NCBI GenBank assembly: GCA_002353635.1
Contig: DEKA01000044.1
Coordinates: forward strand, 519 to 9,418
DNA length: 8,900 nucleotides
Direction of reading: 5' to 3'
DNA from: Lachnospiraceae bacterium UBA2734
GTDB taxonomy: Bacteria; Bacillota; Clostridia; Lachnospirales; Lachnospiraceae
A model generated the notes under the pieces. That model was not told where the DNA came from and did not search any database. It saw only the letters and a program-made list of their open reading frames with translations. Below, in pieces: positions 7,403-8,900 of this stretch (within the stretch, counting starts at the first letter, position 1; every line of letters starts with the position of its first letter). A program made the position numbers and the translations under genes.

Positions 7403-7441
7403 ACTTGTCTTAGTATTTTCAATGAAAACAGATGCTCCTCT

Positions 7442-8812
7442 CTACTGCAGTCTCGTCAGCAGGACTCTCTGCACCTGCCGGTCCTTCACGGAGAGAAGCT
7501 TGAACCGGTACCCCTGATACTCGGTCACAAAGTGATCGTTCGGCTCGGGCACCCTGTCCATTTCTGACATCATGAAGCCGTTCAAGGTCTCATATCTGTC
7601 GTCAAAATGGAGGCCGAATCTTTCTGTGAGCTCCTCTAGCGGCGTTCTGCCGTCGATGATGAACTCGTTTTTGTTGCCGGTCGGCGTGATGTGCGTCTCA
7701 TCCACATCGTACTCGTCCATGATGTTGCCGACAATTTCCTCGAGAATATCTTCCATGGCGATGAGTCCGGACGTCTGTCCGTACTCGTCGATAACGATGA
7801 CCATCTGTGCCTTTTTCTTCTGCATCTGGCGGAAGAGGTCATCGATGCTCTTCGTCTCAGGCACCACGATCGCCTCGCGCAGAATTTCGGAAATTCTGCC
7901 GATGGGCTTCGTGACTTCGCCCGGGTGTTCCTCTTTATATTTTACCGCATCGCGCATGTGCACGATGCCGCGGATATTGTCAATGTTGTCAGCGTAAACG
8001 GGAAATCTCGAGTTGTGCTGCTGCAGCATAAATCTCACAGCGTCTCCGAGAGGCGTGCTGCCGTCGATCGCGATCATGTCGTTTCTCGGCGTCATGATAT
8101 TCTCGGCCTCCTTATCGGAGAACTCGAAAATATTGGCGATCATCTCCGCCTCTGTCTGCTGAATGACGCCCTGCTCATGCCCCTCGTGCACGATGGAGCG
8201 GATTTCCTCCTCCGTCACATCGCCTTTAAGGCCAGTGCCGCGCACACCGAACAGGTAGAGAATGCTCGTCGAAATCCATCCCGTCACATGTGCCATAGGC
8301 AGGCACAGGAGAAGAATCGGGTAGAAGAACCTGCCGCAGGAGTCAATCCACTTCTCGGGATTAGCCGCCGCAAGACGCCTCGGCATCTGAATGCCGATGA
8401 TGTTCACCACCGCGATCAGAACAAGGAAGGATAAAACTGCACTTAGAATCGTAAGGGCATCGCTGAATGCACCGCCGCTGATGCGCAGAAGGAGCGCAGC
8501 AACGTCCTTTGTCAGAGACAGGGCGTAAGCCGCCCCGTATATATAGCTGACCGCAACTGTAACGATCTGGACTGTGTCTGTGTAATCGGACTGATCCGCG
8601 AGTATCCTGCGGATCATCTTATCGCGTCTTTGGCTTTTCGCTTCGCTCACGGGGTCGGTCGTCTCTTTGCGGGAATCCTTCTCTCCCTGTGCGTCAGCAC
8701 TCACCCCCTCGGGGTGAAGATGATGCAGCGCAGAGCCGAAGCCGTACACCACGATATCAAGAAAAATGAGCAGTGCGAACAGCAAAGGGCCGCCGGCACC
8801 GGAATCGTCCAT
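7442..8812 (-). CDS. CNNM/CorC/HlyC-type membrane protein with paired CBS domains
   Basis: The family is often named hemolysin C. Its studied members export or control Mg2+ and related cations (CorC; MpfA in Firmicutes). The 456 residues show a first membrane helix (about 9-28), a charged loop (31-75), then helices about 80-101, 117-141 and 162-189, corresponding to the DUF21 transport domain. A cytosolic acidic helix (199-235) and a CBS pair follow: CBS1 near 237-292 (NIMTPRNDMIAID, then SRFPVY) and CBS2 near 303-362 (VIDEYGQTSGLIAMEDILEEIVGNI). The C-terminal CorC_HlyC domain is at about 376-456. The soluble half is highly conserved, but the membrane half is not: the family's SAxE, GNN and GExxPKxLA signatures appear as GFGSALHH, VAVSYIYG and GIQMPRRLA. 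The start has a strong GGAGGTGG. A terminator-like hairpin sits just before that site. The family is secure; ion transport is uncertain. Confidence 0.92.
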   Translation of the reverse strand: MDDSGAGGPLLFALLIFLDIVVYGFGSALHHLHPEGVSADAQGEKDSRKETTDPVSEAKSQRRDKMIRRILADQSDYTDTVQIVTVAVSYIYGAAYALSLTKDVAALLLRISGGAFSDALTILSAVLSFLVLIAVVNIIGIQMPRRLAAANPEKWIDSCGRFFYPILLLCLPMAHVTGWISTSILYLFGVRGTGLKGDVTEEEIRSIVHEGHEQGVIQQTEAEMIANIFEFSDKEAENIMTPRNDMIAIDGSTPLGDAVRFMLQQHNSRFPVYADNIDNIRGIVHMRDAVKYKEEHPGEVTKPIGRISEILREAIVVPETKSIDDLFRQMQKKKAQMVIVIDEYGQTSGLIAMEDILEEIVGNIMDEYDVDETHITPTGNKNEFIIDGRTPLEELTERFGLHFDDRYETLNGFMMSEMDRVPEPNDHFVTEYQGYRFKLLSVKDRQVQRVLLTRLQ

Positions 8813-8821
8813 TAAATCGTA

Positions 8822-8829
8822 CCACCTCC
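8822..8829 (-). promoter_or_regulatory. Ribosome binding site of the CBS-domain membrane protein
   Basis: On the minus strand GGAGGTGG lies nine bases before the ATG at 8812, a near-perfect match to the anti-Shine-Dalgarno sequence that supports this start. Confidence 0.85.
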
Positions 8830-8834
8830 ATCAT

Positions 8835-8862
8835 AAGAAAATAATTGCCCGCGGGCGGGCAA
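8835..8862 (-). terminator. Intrinsic terminator or attenuator upstream of the CBS-protein gene
   Basis: The perfect palindrome TTGCCCGCGGGCGGGCAA (8845-8862) folds into a 7-base-pair G+C-rich stem with a four-base loop. On the minus strand it is followed directly by TTATTTTCTT (8835-8844), the form of a rho-independent terminator. The T-run ends only five bases before the ribosome binding site of the next gene, so it either ends an upstream gene with a promoter overlapping it, or regulates read-through. Confidence 0.65.
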
Positions 8863-8871
8863 ATCCGGCTG

Positions 8872-8900
8872 TTAAGCTCCGCATCTCCAACCCGCTTCGC
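8872..8900 (-). other. Possible C-terminal end of an unseen upstream gene
   Basis: On the minus strand one frame from the right edge reads eight codons (EAGWRCGA) and stops at TAA, 8872-8874, nine bases before the terminator-like stem. That spacing fits a gene end, but 29 bases are too few to identify it. A second frame runs on to a TGA near 8831. Confidence 0.25.

Noticed and set aside
7389..7441. Terminator or promoter between the CBS gene and yebC
   Set aside because: Only a five-base TTTTC/GAAAA inverted repeat is seen, too weak for a terminator, and no paired -35/-10 boxes with correct spacing are found.
7572..8434. Plus-strand open frames opposite the CBS-protein gene
   Set aside because: They lie entirely antisense to a well-conserved gene, lack recognisable domains and have no supporting start signals.

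Overview
The window reads as chromosome of a Firmicute, most likely class Clostridia and plausibly Lachnospiraceae with moderately high G+C. The clues are the Ser/Arg-rich start and SpoIIIE-like motor of its FtsK, AGGAGG-type ribosome binding sites, and a zinc-ribbon/TPR/chitobiase-C-like surface protein of a kind common in that family. This placement is inference from protein style. There are no rRNA or tRNA genes, insertion sequences, phage genes or CRISPR arrays in view.

Every supported gene lies on the minus strand, so transcription runs from high to low coordinates. In that order: a possible tail of an unseen gene (about 8872-8900); a terminator-like hairpin (8835-8862); a CNNM/CorC/HlyC-type membrane protein with paired CBS domains (7442-8812); yebC (6648-7388); an 83-residue acidic protein of unknown function (6394-6645); a roughly 110-base regulatory stretch with a long inverted repeat, a possible weak promoter and a second terminator-like hairpin; a very long ftsK/spoIIIE (1992-6224); folD (987-1835); and a membrane-anchored zinc-ribbon protein that runs off the left edge (1-979). 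The many plus-strand open frames are antisense shadows of these G+C-rich genes.

The genes seem to form two transcription groups. The first is the CBS protein, yebC and the small acidic gene, with gaps of 53 and 2 bases. The second is ftsK, folD and the zinc-ribbon gene, with gaps of 156 and 7 bases and no clear terminator between them. Most are housekeeping functions: ion homeostasis, translation or regulation, chromosome translocation at the septum, and one-carbon folate metabolism. They do not form one pathway.

The least ordinary parts are the 83-residue acidic protein with a thrice-repeated Ser-Asp motif and an acidic tail, the roughly 660-residue disordered linker of FtsK, the inverted repeat with CIRCE-like half-sites before ftsK, terminator-like hairpins directly before the ribosome binding sites of two genes, and the degenerate transport domain of the CBS protein. 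I see no clear new defence or mobile system here.
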